Notes: generated by a model not told the origin, from the sequence alone. A stretch of 64,000 nucleotides of DNA from Chrysoperla carnea (GCF_905475395.1 NC_058337.1:6250983-6314982), one strand, 5' to 3'. Shown: positions 11,061 to 23,072, numbered from the stretch's first letter. A program made the numbers and translations.

Positions 11061-11488
11061 TTATTTAACATTAAAATATAAACTTATACCTTAAAAATGA
11101 GTACCTTAAAGTACAAAAATATTATTTATTGGCCAATCTACGGACGTTTAAAAAAAAGCGCTGCGCGAAGACCTTATGCGATATCAGTTTTGTTTACAAT
11201 TTTAACCATATCTCCGGTTCTATTGGTCTTATCAAGACGAATAAAAAAAATAATTATTTGTTTTTTCATTTAGAATAAAATGGTACACATTGGTTTAAAA
11301 TTGTCTATTGTTTAGGAGCTATGGCCGTATAAACACTTAATTTGTTTATGACAAATTTCCCCCACCCTGAGCAATGAGCAAATTGAAAATTCGGCTTCAG
11401 CGGGTCACAACACGTCGAAATACACTCCTTGTTCGGTTTGACCTGTAAATGCATACAAAACCCACTCAGCATCTACACTATATTTAAC

Positions 11489-12094
11489 ATTTATATTGAC
11501 TGAACATTTAGTTTTTTTTTTTTTAACGAAAACACGTTTATTTTCTTTTTTAAATTTTTAACATAAGGCCATTAAATGTCGAAAGGTGCTACTTTTATTA
11601 GGATTTTTTCCCACTGCGACCCAATTTATCATTTGAGAATATCTAGTCTATGTTTACCTATGTACTAACTTTTTGAATAAAATAATATATAATGCACACA
11701 ATTCTTAGTATAAATTTTAAGCCCCAAGTGTCACAAGAACCTAGATTGATCAGGCGTCAATATTCATATTCTTAATAATATAATACATTAATATGTTATT
11801 ATAATATGTTAATCTGAGAAATACAGCTGCTCCCATTATTAACATTAATCGGTTTCAATTGGTAATCAATTATTATTATTTTTATTTTTATTATTATTAT
11901 TATTATTTTTTTTGGACTTTTACTTTATTTTAATCAGAGTCGGTATAATCAATCAAAAACCACTCACTTGTGTCTTAAAAAACTAGCTCCTTTTACTTTA
12001 TAAATCTTAGACATTAGAACTTCTTCTATTAATTTAAAATTAATATTTTCGTACTTTTTAGTCAATAGCTTTATGATCAATATGGAGTGGCTCG
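11489..12094. other. intergenic between foldback and hAT MITE
   Basis: AT-rich with a TTATTATT microsatellite at about 11870-11910. No coding signal was seen. Any 3'UTR of the artichoke-like gene could reach into this stretch. Confidence 0.45.
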
Positions 12095-12430
12095 CAGTGC
12101 CGGGGATTAAGCCCATCGGGGGCCCTAGGCCAATAAAATTTTGGGGCCCCACTTTTTTGAATAATTGTAAAATTAATCGTTATTTGTGTATTCATAGCAT
12201 TCGTACAGCGTATTCATATCATTCCAAGGTTATAAACGAAATAAAATGAACGATAAATATTGAATCATAAACTTTATAATAAGCCTCATTTCGAAATTTG
12301 AAAAAAAAAAAATAACTTGAAATTGAAAATTTTTGTTCAAAAATAATCATATCAGATTTTCGTGAGGGCCCCTGCCCGTCGGGGGACCTAGGCCATGGCC
12401 TAGTCCGGTCTAATGGGTAATCCAGCACTG
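12095..12430. mobile_element. 336-bp non-autonomous hAT element with perfect TSD
   Basis: Termini CAGTGCCGGGGATTA and TAATCCAGCACTG are inverted. The 8-bp duplication GTGGCTCG flanks it at 12087-12094 and 12431-12438. The inside carries GGGGCCCC/GGGCCCCTG blocks close to the termini, as in the element at 62118. It is non-coding and lies about 190 bp beyond the stop codon of the artichoke-like gene. Confidence 0.92.
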
Positions 12431-12622
12431 GTGGCTCGTAATTAGGAACAAACATACATATATAGACTGATTAACACATTACCACTCCTTTACGTAGCTC
12501 ATTCGGGTAAAAAAACACGTATTTCAGGTCAATAGGTGCATTATATTTTTTGCGAGGTTTAGATGAATACATGTTTTTGGTTGACTAACCTAAATATTTT
12601 ATCTCTTGATCAAATTTTTGTT

Positions 12623-13183
12623 TTATGAATTAAGGGATGTTGTTCCCATTGTCGTAATAAAATGTGGATGACTACCTTGAGCATTTGCTTCACCACTTTG
12701 TATTGAAAAATGTCTGTATGATATATATTCAGGTGGTATCGGTTGATTACGTTTCTCAGTTGTTCGTTGTTTTTTCACTTTTAAATAACCTAATACTGAT
12801 ACCAAAACAACAAATACAACAAAACCCATACAACAACCAATGATTAAACCTAAACGTCTTGTCAACACTGACGTGACACCAGAACGATCACTTATACTTC
12901 TCGGTTCTCCCGTATGTATTGTTATTGGTGCTTCTAATGTACGCACTTCTGTGCATCGTGATGTTGGCGAATCTGTTAATAATGGTAACATACTATCACC
13001 AAATATTTCAGTTACTTCATGATACTGTGTATCATTGTCACTTGCACGCATTATATGTGGATTTATTGTACTTGGTGATGCCCAATTGCCCAATGCTAAT
13101 ACACATATTAAATATTTTGTATTCGGTGTTAGTTTGTCCAGAAGCACGGAGCGACTGTATCGGTTCATTAATTTTCCAAGTAT
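12623..13183 (-). CDS. atk: artichoke-like exon 5: FN3 end, TM helix, tail
   Basis: Encodes the rest of the FN3-like region (LTPNTKYLICVLALGNW), a spacer, the hydrophobic helix LGLIIGCCMGFVVFVVLVSV with following KVKKQR stop-transfer residues, and a tail ending TTSLNS. Two acceptors six bases apart (CAG before 13183 and before 13189) are both in frame; the longer form adds Phe-Gln. Confidence 0.85.
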   Translation of the reverse strand: MLGKLMNRYSRSVLLDKLTPNTKYLICVLALGNWASPSTINPHIMRASDNDTQYHEVTEIFGDSMLPLLTDSPTSRCTEVRTLEAPITIHTGEPRSISDRSGVTSVLTRRLGLIIGCCMGFVVFVVLVSVLGYLKVKKQRTTEKRNQPIPPEYISYRHFSIQSGEANAQGSHPHFITTMGTTSLNS

Positions 13184-16100
13184 CTGAAACTGTTGAAATT
13201 CATTATTTTTATAAATGAAGAAAAAATTTATTTTTGCGTTGTCCTATAAATAATATGGTATAGAGTAAGAGCCAGCGCCTACCAGACATACGTTCAAGTA
13301 TAAAAGCTGAAATTTTTTTTGCGTATTCTCACTGGTGCAGGGACCAATCGTTGAGGCTACAAACCTTGACTAACGGTTCCTTCGGTAGGTAGCAGGTAAT
13401 CGGGGGCGCAGTACCCGAGCTCTCTCACGTTAAAATATAAAAGCTGAAATTCACACAGAGTGTTCAAATGACCATTTTAAGTCAATATTGAAAAAGACAT
13501 ATCAATCCATCCAACTAACATTAGAAGACATATCGGTCAAATATTCAATAAGTAAATCGTCATAGTTGTATAAGTCATAAACGGTTAGTGATACAAAAAA
13601 AATTAGTTTACAAAAAAGTAGGTAATTTAATTATCTACAATAAAAGTTATTACCATTTTTGGTCTAAAGCGCACGGTTATGGAGATATAGCCTAAAACGG
13701 TTTTCCTTAAAATGGAGGCACTTCCCCCGCTTATTTTTGTAAGGATTTTGTGCTTTTACATTCAGTACGTGATACTGAACATATTTAAATAATAAAATAA
13801 CTCTTGCAGTGAAATAAGTTCATAATCATGGAAGAAAATGTAGATAATTGTGTATTTTTGCATTTGACCTTCTACCACGTCTGGGGGAGTGGTAGCCCCT
13901 TCGGATTGATCTGGTTTTTTCAATATTGACTTAAAATGGTCATTTGAACACTCTGTGTGAATTTCAGCTTTTATACTTTAACGTGAGAGAGCTCGGGTAC
14001 TGCGCCCCTGATTACCTGCTACCTACCGAAGGAACCGTTAGTCAAGGTTTGTAGCCCCCAAAGATTGGTCCCTAAACCAGTGAGAATACGCAAAAAAAAT
14101 TTCAGCTTTTATACTTTAACGTATGTCTGGCAAGCGCTGGCTCTTAGTCCAGTACAGTACAGAGGGGGGTATGGTTTCGTGACTAACACTCTTACGAAAC
14201 TTCGTGAGTAGGTTCATTTCAGTGTAACCTAAAACGTATTCCTTTACGAAAACTTTGTAAATTGAAGCGTTTTCAATGTGGAAAACGGAAAAAATGTCTA
14301 TGAAACGACCTATTGAAAAAATATGAACAACTATTTGCTTTTCTTGAATGCAAGATAAATGAGTATATAATAAGAGAAAATAATAGTAGCCTACAAAAAT
14401 ATTGGGCCGTTTGGCGCGAGCTTCACCCCCAACATGTCGGAAAAACGATGATATGCAAATTTATCAACAACACCTTATGGAAAAACGAAACTGCTAATAA
14501 GTACGTGATATTGAACCTGTTTTAAAAAAATTCCTGTAATTTAGTACATTATAGACAAGAGCAACGAGTTTCTCTAGTCTATATGTGGAATGAATGTTTT
14601 TTCGGTTTCATAGTGTACGTACCTCATAGAATGATTCAACAGCATGATACGCAATTTGGTAACTATGCAATCCAGAATGATTTCGGCTTTGCCATGAAAC
14701 TAAAACTGAAAATGGTTGAATATCTTGTATTGCCAATTTTAATATTAATGGCACGTCACAAAATTGTTGAGGCTCCAAATCCAAAAAGACAAGACCACGT
14801 AATTCTAAAGGTTGTTCACAACGTAAACCTCTTGTTTCTGGTCCCACCAATTTTTGATGGTCTCTAAGCCATTCCCATAGTTCTTGTGATTCACAGCCAC
14901 AATATAATGGATTTTCTACAAACAAGAAAATTAAAGTTTAAAAACTTACAAATGGAAAACATCAAGTTTAAATCACGCGCAAATTTTGTACTGAATACAA
15001 ATTTGACCCGGTACCATTCCGAAAAAATAAAAAATCCGGATCTTGTAAGAGCTTGCTCTTACATCTGAAAATGCTGCAATCTTAAATACGAAATAAAACC
15101 AATTAAAGAACTATGTTTGAGTACTTGTATGCATACCAAGCTTCATCATGTTTAGTAAAAGCATTGTCAATCTGGTTTTATCTTTTCAATAGCTACGACA
15201 ATCATAAACAACTGAACAACTTAAATCAAAATTTTCAAATAACAATAATAATAATAAAAGTTTTAATGGTAATGTAATATTGCTGTTAATACGTTTCCAC
15301 CGACATCTCATTTAAGTGGATATCATTTTTTGCTCGCACAATATCGATCAGGAAAGAATTTTTTTAAAAACTCCCTCGACTCGAACCAACTAGACCGAAT
15401 GTTATGAAATTCCTTTCGGATAATATTTCTATTAATACGGTTTGATCCACGCCTGAACGAAGTCGATATCATTTTTTTGTTCGCGCGATATCGAGAGGAA
15501 ATGATTATAAAAAAAAAAACTCCCCGGGTTCGAAACGGCTCGACCGAATGTTATGAAATTTCTTTCATCATATTTCTGTTAATACGCTTCGATCGACATC
15601 TCAACGAAGTCGCCGTGAGATCTTTTGATCAGAACGAACCCAAGAACATTTTGGGAGCGGTTCGAAAAAGTTTCACACAAAGCTAATATCCAAGCTTATC
15701 CTGCAGGGTCCTTTTTTTATAACTCTTGTATCTCAAAAATGTTGAGGTGAGGGAAAAAAGCTAAATTTCAAATTTAATGTCTGCTTCTTCAGAAACTTTT
15801 AATGGGCGGTCATCGTCGTACACCCTGTATATCGAAAACGGCGAGATAAAGTAAAAAATATGAAAAGTCCAAAAGTGTTTAGAATTGTTCAAAATAAAAA
15901 GCCACATATCAAATTTTTTACCAGAACTAAAAACAATTATTTTTCGTCAAAAAATTGTATTTTCGACAAAAATGTGTACTTATTTTTTTTTAAACGCTTA
16001 TCTGTGTAAAACGGTGAGGTTTGGGGAAAATTGTCATGAGTCAAAAAAAAATTTAAAATCGTATGTATATGGTTTTGTTAAGTACACACAGACAAACATT

Positions 16101-19100
16101 TTTCACCGGCTCCCATAAAAATCTACTGACGAGGAGTCTATTCCTGGTCAAATAATACACAGTATATATTTACAATAATTTGAATCATAATAATGATCTT
16201 ACCTTCAGTTTTTAAACTGCGAATTTGTGTCTCCAGAGGACGGAAGGCGTTTAATGGCAAATTTTCTAAATAATTTCGACTTAAATCCAACAATCGTAAT
16301 TTTTTTAATGGTCGAAATGCATCCACAGATATTGCTGATATCCAATTACCAAATAAATACAATTCACCTAAATTTTCTAAATTATGAAATGTTCCTTTAC
16401 TGATTCGACTAATTTGATTGTAAGACAAATCCAATATATGTAATGATTTTAAGTCATTTGGAAATTCTTCTAAATCTTTTAAACGATTATGTGTTAAATT
16501 TAATATACTCAATTCATGTAGGCCGTGTAAACGCTCTTGTGGCAATAGTTCTAGTTCGTTGACGCCCAAATCCAATGTCACTAAATGTGGTAAACTGATG
16601 AATGCGCTAGGCGATACCCGTGATATACGATTCTCACCTAAAAAAAATTCAAATAAATACATTGTACCTATACATTGTTCATATTCTGCACCAATATACA
16701 AAATTTTATAATTAAAACAAGTGAAAACAAACAATTGACTGAGTTAACTGTTGAAATACCATGCATAGTCAGTGTTGATTTCTTTATCACATTACACATA
16801 CAAACATGTGACACATACATAACTGATAATCAAGTATAGTACATATTATAAAATTTCCGCCTAATTGGCGCCCTCACGAGTAAACAGTGATGTTTACGAA
16901 AAAATGTTTCAAACAAAAGTTGTTTAATTTTTGATAAGGAACATTTTTTACATTTAAACTTTTGTTCTATCTCTAACGGTTTACAAGATGGGTCCTACGG
17001 ATCAAAGATCCAATTGACCTATGTGGCTCATTTACGAATTCGACCTCACTTTTTACGTCCTGAGTACGCTGTAAAAATTTCAGCTCGATATCTCCTTTCG
17101 TTTTTGAGTTATCGTGTTGACAGACGGACAAACAATCGGAAATAAACTAATAAGATGATTTTATGAATACCTATTCCAAAATTTTTTTCTGTATCAATAA
17201 TTTTAAGCGTTTATAAAAGAAACTGAAAATTATAACGGTGGATGAAGTCACGGTAGCCTCCCATTATTTTATACTATTCATAATATACAATACCGTATTT
17301 TTCGGGTAGTAGAAAAGTGACTAACTTTTCCAGTATATTTCGAAAACCATTTGCTTCTATAGAAATCTTATATGAAACTTTTATGTAAAATTAACCCGCA
17401 AACACATTTTATAATAGCTGAAATTGCCAAAAACTTTATAGTTTACGAGATATTTGAAAAAAGCCTATTTTCGCGATCTCTTCGATCTTCAATTAATTTT
17501 TTTTTCGCACATGATTTTGTAATGGACTTTTATAGGCCATTTCTTGTATCCAAATAATTGAACCTACTTGACACTTGAGTCAGTATGTGTTTTGAACTAG
17601 TAGTTAGCAAAATTTTCAAAAAAGTTTGGTCGAAATGTTTTTAAACTTGATTTGCTTGATCTATGTAATAATTTTTAATTTTAAATATTACAAGTGAAAA
17701 CAAACAATTGACTGAGTTAATTGTTGAAATACCATGCATAGTCAGTGTTGATTTCTTTATCACATTACACATACAAATATGTGACACATACATAACTGAT
17801 AATCAAGTATAGTACATATTATAAAATTTCCGCTTAATTGGCGCCCTCACGGGTAAACAGTGATGTTTACGAAAAAATGTTTCAAACAAAAGTTGTTTAA
17901 TTTTTGATAAGGAACATTTTTTACATTTAAACTTTATTCTATCTCTAACGGTTTACAAGGTGGGTCCTACGGACCCAAGACCCAATTGACCTATGATGCT
18001 CATTTACGAACTTGACCTCACTTTTTACGTCCTGAGTACGCTGTAAAAATTTCAGCTTGATATCTTTTTTCGTTTTTGAGTTATCGTGTCCACAGAAGGA
18101 CGGACGGACGGACAACTGGAAATGGACTAATTAGGTGATTTTATGAACACCTATGACAAAATTTTTTTCCTAGCATCATTATTTTTAAGCGTTACAAACT
18201 TGGGACTAAACTTAATATACTATGTATATTTCATATATACATGGTATAATAAATAATTAATGAATTTAAAGTATTAGTATTATTCTTACCTAGAAATAAG
18301 TGAACCAACATTGGAAACACTTCAAAATCTTTACTGGTAACGACAGTTAAATTCGTTTTACTGATATGAATCTCTTCTAATGCTGGATATTGATGTGACG
18401 ATGCAACATCATGAATACGCACTAATGGATTACCAGTCAAATTTAACCATGATAACATTGGTAACGTTTGCTCCGATAAAGAAGTCGTTGGTATTTGTCG
18501 AAATCGATTATTTGATAAATCCATTCGACGTAATGTTGTTGAATGATGAAAAAAATTAGCAGGTAATGCTGTTAAACTATTCGAACTTAGATCAACTGAT
18601 AATAATTGTGTTAAATTTGCTGTAGCAAAACCAGTTAATGTTGCAATTTCATTATTTTTTAAATCTAATTCTTTTAAATTGGGTAAACCATTCAATTGTG
18701 ATACTTCCAAACTTGTAAATAAATTCTTGGATAATGATAAAATCTCTAATGTGCTGATATTTAACAATGCTGTGTATGGTAATTCTTGTAATGCATTATT
18801 ATTTAATTTTAATTCTTTTAATACATTTAAATTTTCAAAAACACCATGTTTTAATTCACGTATTTTATTTGAACTTAAATCAATTTTTAATAGATTTTTA
18901 TTCTTATTAAATAATGTACTTGGTATTGTCGATATATGTGAATTATCTAACAATATCGTTTGTAAGGCTGGTAAACCATCGATTGCTGTGGGGAAAATAT
19001 CACTAAAATTATTGTATGATACACGTAGTACACGCAAACCAGGTATATCCAAATGTTTCAAATCATTTGACACCAATTTATTCCATTCTAAATTCAATTC

Positions 19101-22100
19101 ATTTAAATTATTCAAACCATGAAACGCATTCTTTTCAATTTTCGATACAGAACAATTTCTTAAATTTAATACACGTATTGGTAAATTCTCTTGAAATATT
19201 AAATCATGTAAAACCATTAAATGATTATTTGCCAAATCTAATGTACGTAATTTCTTTAAATTTGTTAATGCGTATGCTTCAATTACTTCCAAACCATTAT
19301 CAGCTAAATATAATTCTTCTAATTCATGTAATTCTGTAAATGGGAAAAGTTTAGTATAGCGACTTTTCTTAAAAATGATCCTAGAACGTCAGAAAAAAAC
19401 CAAATTACGTAGAGTACGAATCCGCTGGCGGTGAAGGTGAAAAACTTACAGTTTTTCTTTAATTGAGGAAGCTAAGCCTGAAAAATGAACAAGTCGTGGG
19501 TAGGGTCTGGTGCGACCCCTGAAATCCACACGAATAACTACCCAGCATAATAAATAGTAATAAAAAAAGAACTCGACCGACTAGAAAATACATTTCAAAC
19601 AAAAGGATTTCAAACAAAAGGTGTTTACTTTTTTATAAGGAATAACTTTTATATTTAAACTTTTGTTCTATCTTTAACGGTTTACAAGATGCATTAGTAT
19701 CCATATGTTCTGATAATAATTTTAAATTTCAACAGTTTTGTTGATTACAAAAATTTGTTTTAATTTTAACATAAAAACTGCATAAGACCCTTCAAGGTAA
19801 CCACAAAAAATATCTTATATTTCAATTTAACATTAGCGAGATTTTTTTGAGTTTAACATACCTCCAGGTGCGCTCTGGATCTTTTTTATCGTCATATTCG
19901 CAACCAGCGACCTCAAAAACACCCCAGTAACCAAGTTCAGGACTTTTTACTCATAATTCGAGGCTAATGATTGGATAATTAAAAAATTTACATAAATAAA
20001 ATTGATCGTTTTAAAAACAGTTAAGGATATCAAAATTGTTCACTCTACATTTTTTTTAGGAAAAAAAATTCCGACAACTTTTGTTTGAAAAAATTTGTTA
20101 TAACATCAATTAGTTTCCAAGATATTGTTAATTAGCATATAAGTTTATATATTTTCCGTTTTCCCCGATTTTCGGGAAAATGGCTAAAGATATCACAATT
20201 TTAAATTCTATAGTTTTTTTAAGAAAAAAAAATTTTTCGATAATTTTTGTTTGAAATTTTTTTTCATTAAGTTGATGGTTTCCGAGATATTAGCCAAAGA
20301 TCTTTTCTTTAATGTATATATAGCGTTAATTGTCGCAACTCCAGCACTTCTGAGACTGCGCGTTAATAAGATCTTAAATAAGATGCCGAAACCTTCCTTT
20401 TTTTAGTTTTTTTTTTGCCTTAGTTCAGTAAGTTCACGCAAAAAAATTATTTTGAGCGGACCAAAATTCTGAAACTTAGTTAAAAATATTATTTTATTGA
20501 GTACTAGCTGTGAACTACCCGCTTTGCTGGGCAACATCCCCACTTGCACCCCTCCCTCCACATTTCCTTGCGTGGGATAACAGTTTTGTAATGTACACGT
20601 CATGCTCTTTTATTTGATACCCCACTTAGGTATATTTGTAAATATTCGATAATTCCTTCCCACTTTCTCGCTACACCTTTCTACCCTCCGAAGGTTAAAA
20701 GTAGATAAAAACAATATATCTTTTAAGCTGGTTGTATATCGTGTCAATATTTGAGCTTAATCGATGCACAACTTTTTTAGTTTTTGAAGCATATCCCTTT
20801 CAACCCCTATTTCAACCCCTTACTCTACTATAATATGGATGTATTATACATAAAAACCTTCCTCTTGAATCACTCTATCTATCAAAAAAAACCGCATCAA
20901 AATCCGTTTCGTAGTTTCAAAGATTTAAGCGTACATAGGGACATAGGGACAGAAAAAGCGACTTTGTTTTATAATATGTAGTGATATTGAGTATATTTTT
21001 ATAATTTTTGTAAATTTTTAGTATATTTAATAATAAATAAGGTACATAACGACAAATTTTTAATTAAGAATTTATTCATTTTTAAGCACAAAAAAGAACT
21101 TGTATTAACAATGAAAATTGAAATTATTTTCTTTGATTAAAGAAAAACTGTTAGTTTTTCATTATCTCCGCAATTAATTGTATTCGCAATCATAAGTAAT
21201 AATCTTTGTAATTTGGTTTTTTGCTGACGTTCTAGAATGATTGTTAAGAAAAGTCGTTAAAATGTTACCTGCAAAAGTGTTTTTTGAAATATGTTTTAAG
21301 TTATTCATACTTAAATCTAAATATTTAAGAGCTTGCATCGGTTCAAATGTACGATCTTCAATATGTGATATACTATTATTAGTTAAATAAACTCGTTGAA
21401 TTAAAAGTAAATCACTGAATAATGTTTTATCAATTCGTGTTAAACGATTATGTCCAAGCCACATGATTTGTACACTGGATTGGCCACGTAATGAATCATT
21501 ATGTAATGTAAAAATACTATTTGAATCGAGTTGTATTGAAACCAATGATGGTGATTCATGTAAAAATACATCACCTAAGCTTGTTAACATATTTCCTTGC
21601 AGATTTACATGTTGTAAACTAGTTAAACTACGAAATGCACCGGATTCAATCGATTGTATCACATTATTCTGTAAATGTAATTCTAATAATGCTGGTAGCG
21701 GATCAAATACACCTCGTTTTATATTAGCGATACGATTATTATGTAAACGAATCTCTTTTAAATGCGATAATTGATTAAATGTATTTGGTTCCAAGCCAGC
21801 AATCCAATTATCATCCAAACTTAAACTTGTTAAATTTACTGTTTGTTGAAATAAGCTCTGTGGTAGATCTGGTATAAAATTTGAACTTAAATGTAATTGT
21901 GCAAGATTGCTTAACGTACTAAGCGATTCCTTATCGATACGTCGAATTGCATTTTGTTGTAAATATATGACGGATATGGATTGTGAATCGGTGAATGCAT
22001 CCGATGGTATTTCTAAGATATTATTTTCGGATAAAAACAATTCAATTAGATCAGGTAAACCACTAAAAACACCACTAATATAATGTACATGATTATGACT

Positions 22101-23072
22101 AACATCAACAGTGCGTAATTTTTTATTATTCTGAAAAGTAACCGGATCCAAATACACAATTTTATTATGGCTTAAATCAATCGTTTCTAAATTTGATAAC
22201 GAGTTAAATGCATAACGATGTAATGTCTCAATTGAATTATAATACAACGATAATGTTTTAATTGATGGACACGGTCGAAAACAATCTTCTGGTAAATCTT
22301 CAAAATTATTTGAGCTTAAATCTAAAAATGTGAGCGATTCCAAACGTGAATATCCATCATCTGGAATTGTGCTAATTTCATTCCATGCAAGTCTCAATGC
22401 ACGTAAACCTTCTAATCGTCGCAATGCTGTCATAGGAAAGAAAGGTAATTTATTTTCGGCCAAATCCAATTCGGCCAATGTATCTTCCAATCCAGCGAAG
22501 GCATATTCCGATATTTTTTGAACTTGATTGCCTTTTACATTTAATTTAATCAAATGTAAGCCATAAAAACTGTAACTTGGTAGATCTTTGATTTCGTTTG
22601 ATTCTAAATCTAATGCAATTAATTTTAATAGGCCACCAAAGGCTTTTTGTGGTATTTGTTGGATTTTGCCCGAAACTAAGCTCAATGATTCTAGTTCGGG
22701 CTTTAATAAGAATAACGCATTATCATGTATATCTTGTAAATTCGATTGAGATATTTGTAAATGTTTGATCACCGCATTATCAGGGAATAAATTTGATGTA
22801 AGTATTGTGATTGATTTATCCAAATCGTATACGCTAAGTGACTGTATCGGGCCGGATACCACTTTGAGAACAGCTCGTAATGATTCTGCTGTTGCAGCTG
22901 GACATTCCAGAAATATTCCATCATCAAAATTATAACATGGACACGATGGATTTACAGTGAAACTAGGACATCTGTCGGCTGCAGCTTGGCAATCACCAAT
23001 TGATAGCCAACTTGTTATTTGTATTAATATCACTAACAACAACCATAGGACATTGTCGCAATAGACCATCAT
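12623..23072 (-). CDS. atk: artichoke-like LRR-FN3 single-pass membrane protein (5 exons)
   Basis: Exons in order are 23072-21269, 19333-18290, 16637-16203, 14915-14623 and 13183-12623 (or from 13189). They total 4137 nt, about 1378 residues, and all junctions are GT-AG in phases 1, 1, 1 and 0. The signal peptide is followed by a Cys-rich LRRNT (CPSFTVNPSCPCYNFDDG), LRRs from about residue 60 to 1090 (about 40, estimated from length), an LRRCT (NPLYCGCESQELWEWL), an FN3-like region, a transmembrane helix at about 1303-1326 and a basic cytoplasmic tail. The N-terminal end and the overall plan recall Drosophila Artichoke, an LRR protein needed for the matrix around ciliated sensory neurons. That name rests on memory of the family, not on a search; another chaoptin-type LRR protein is the alternative. 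In-frame stop upstream fixes the start. Confidence 0.82.
13261..14151. mobile_element. 891-bp long-inverted-repeat element F1 in intron 4
   Basis: Arms of about 235 bp (13261-13495 and 13915-14151) share TAAGAGCCAGCG ends and the CGAGCTCTCTCACGTTAAA block. Flanks show a possible 3-bp duplication GTA. A nearly identical copy, F2, lies at 44901-45792. The inner end is only about 72 bp from the exon 5 acceptor of the artichoke-like gene, so this element makes up over 60% of that intron. Non-coding. Confidence 0.88.
14440..14580 (+). repeat. fragment related to the middle of F1
   Basis: Shares AGTACGTGATATTGAACCTG and the following TTAGTACATTATAGACAAGAG with 13760-13800 and 44570-44650. It lies in intron 4, right next to exon 4 of the artichoke-like gene. 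Confidence 0.55.
14623..14915 (-). CDS. atk: artichoke-like exon 4: LRRCT and start of FN3 region
   Basis: Acceptor TTTGTAG before 14915 and donor GAG|GTACGT after 14623. Encodes NPLYCGCESQELWEWL, a typical LRR C-terminal cap, then LKLAIQDIQPFSVLVSW, the opening strands of an FN3-like domain. Phase 1 in, phase 0 out. Confidence 0.88.
15295..15700 (+). repeat. two-unit imperfect repeat in intron 3
   Basis: Two units of about 130-150 bp share CGACCGAATGTTATGAAATT-type and GATATCATTTTTT(T/G)..TCGC blocks. The end (GATCAGAACGA to AAAAGTTTCACACAAAG) recurs at 57845-57905, so this is a dispersed family. A related trace lies at 33885-33925. Confidence 0.65.
16203..16637 (-). CDS. atk: artichoke-like exon 3: six or so LRRs
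   Basis: Acceptor TTTTTTTTAG before 16637 and donor GAAG|GTAAGA after 16203, phase 1 both sides, 435 nt. It joins exon 2 as LFLGENRISR and encodes repeats such as LVTLDLGVNELELLP and LHILDLSYNQISRI. The joined frame reads straight into the LRRCT of exon 4 as SLKTEENPLYC. Confidence 0.9.
16716..17205 (-). mobile_element. Family A copy A4, truncated, in intron 2
   Basis: Begins with AACAAGTGAAAACAAAC and runs to the TTTTAAGCG block, then decays. Its 5' hairpin end is missing. It starts about 79 bp upstream of the exon 3 acceptor of the artichoke-like gene. Confidence 0.88.
17690..18248 (-). mobile_element. Family A copy A5, full length, in intron 2
   Basis: Both ends present (ACAAGTG and CATGGTATA), 559 bp. 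It ends 41 bp from the exon 2 donor at 18290. With copy A4 it fills most of intron 2. Confidence 0.9.
18290..19333 (-). CDS. atk: artichoke-like exon 2: fourteen or so LRRs
   Basis: Acceptor CATTTACAG before 19333 and donor CTAG|GTAAGA after 18290, 1044 nt, phase 1 in and out. Encodes successive LxxLxLxxNxLxxL repeats, for example LRTLDLANNHLMVL and LSVDLSSNSLTALP. The coding exon begins upstream of the first ATG in this frame: the first residues after the junction are ELHELEELYLADNGL. Confidence 0.92.
19588..19692 (-). mobile_element. Family A fragment A6
   Basis: About 105 bp matching the internal AAACTTTTGTTCTATCT and ACGGTTTACAAGATG part of family A. Both ends are missing. Confidence 0.75.
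20504..20984 (-). mobile_element. 481-bp non-autonomous Helitron in intron 1
   Basis: Read on the minus strand it starts TCACTACATATTATAAAAC after an A and ends CAGCTAG before a T, the A|TC...CTAG|T arrangement of Helitrons. The 3' part carries GCCCAGCAAAGCGGGTAG, as in the Helitron at 47474. Non-coding; orientation matches the host gene. Confidence 0.82.
21269..23072 (-). CDS. atk: artichoke-like exon 1: signal peptide, LRRNT, first LRRs
   Basis: Encodes residues 1-601. Two ATGs stand in tandem, 23072 and 23069, after an in-frame TGA at 23088-23090. The donor is GCAG|GTAACA after 21269. Signal peptide core is VLWLLLVILIQIT, followed by the LRRNT cysteines and over twenty LRRs (for example LTFLDLSSNNFEDLP, LIALDLESNEIKDLP). 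Confidence 0.93.

Larger units (their letters stand above)
9578..11488. mobile_element. foldback element with two nested insertions
   Basis: Left arm 9578-9790 and inverted right arm about 11270-11488 share TAGTGTAG at the ends and AACAAGGAGTGTATTTCGAC inside. The arms are about 210 bp with many mismatches, so the element is old. Family A copy A3 is inserted between the arms, and a retrotransposon fragment is inserted in A3. The host element alone would be about 650 bp. Its fragment recurs at 1627-1762. Confidence 0.8.
19334..21268 (-). other. atk: intron 1 of the artichoke-like gene
   Basis: 1935-nt intron. It holds a family A fragment (about 19588-19692), a diffuse AT-rich stretch with repeated TTTTGTTTGAA motifs at 20030-20280, and a Helitron at 20504-20984. 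No further exon is seen. Confidence 0.7.

Noticed and set aside
12840..13218. Plus-strand frames opposite exon 5
   Set aside because: Antisense shadow of the FN3/TM exon with no motif of their own.
18679..19339. Long plus-strand open frames over the artichoke-like exon 2
   Set aside because: They are antisense shadows of the LRR exon; the minus strand carries the LRR motifs and splice sites.
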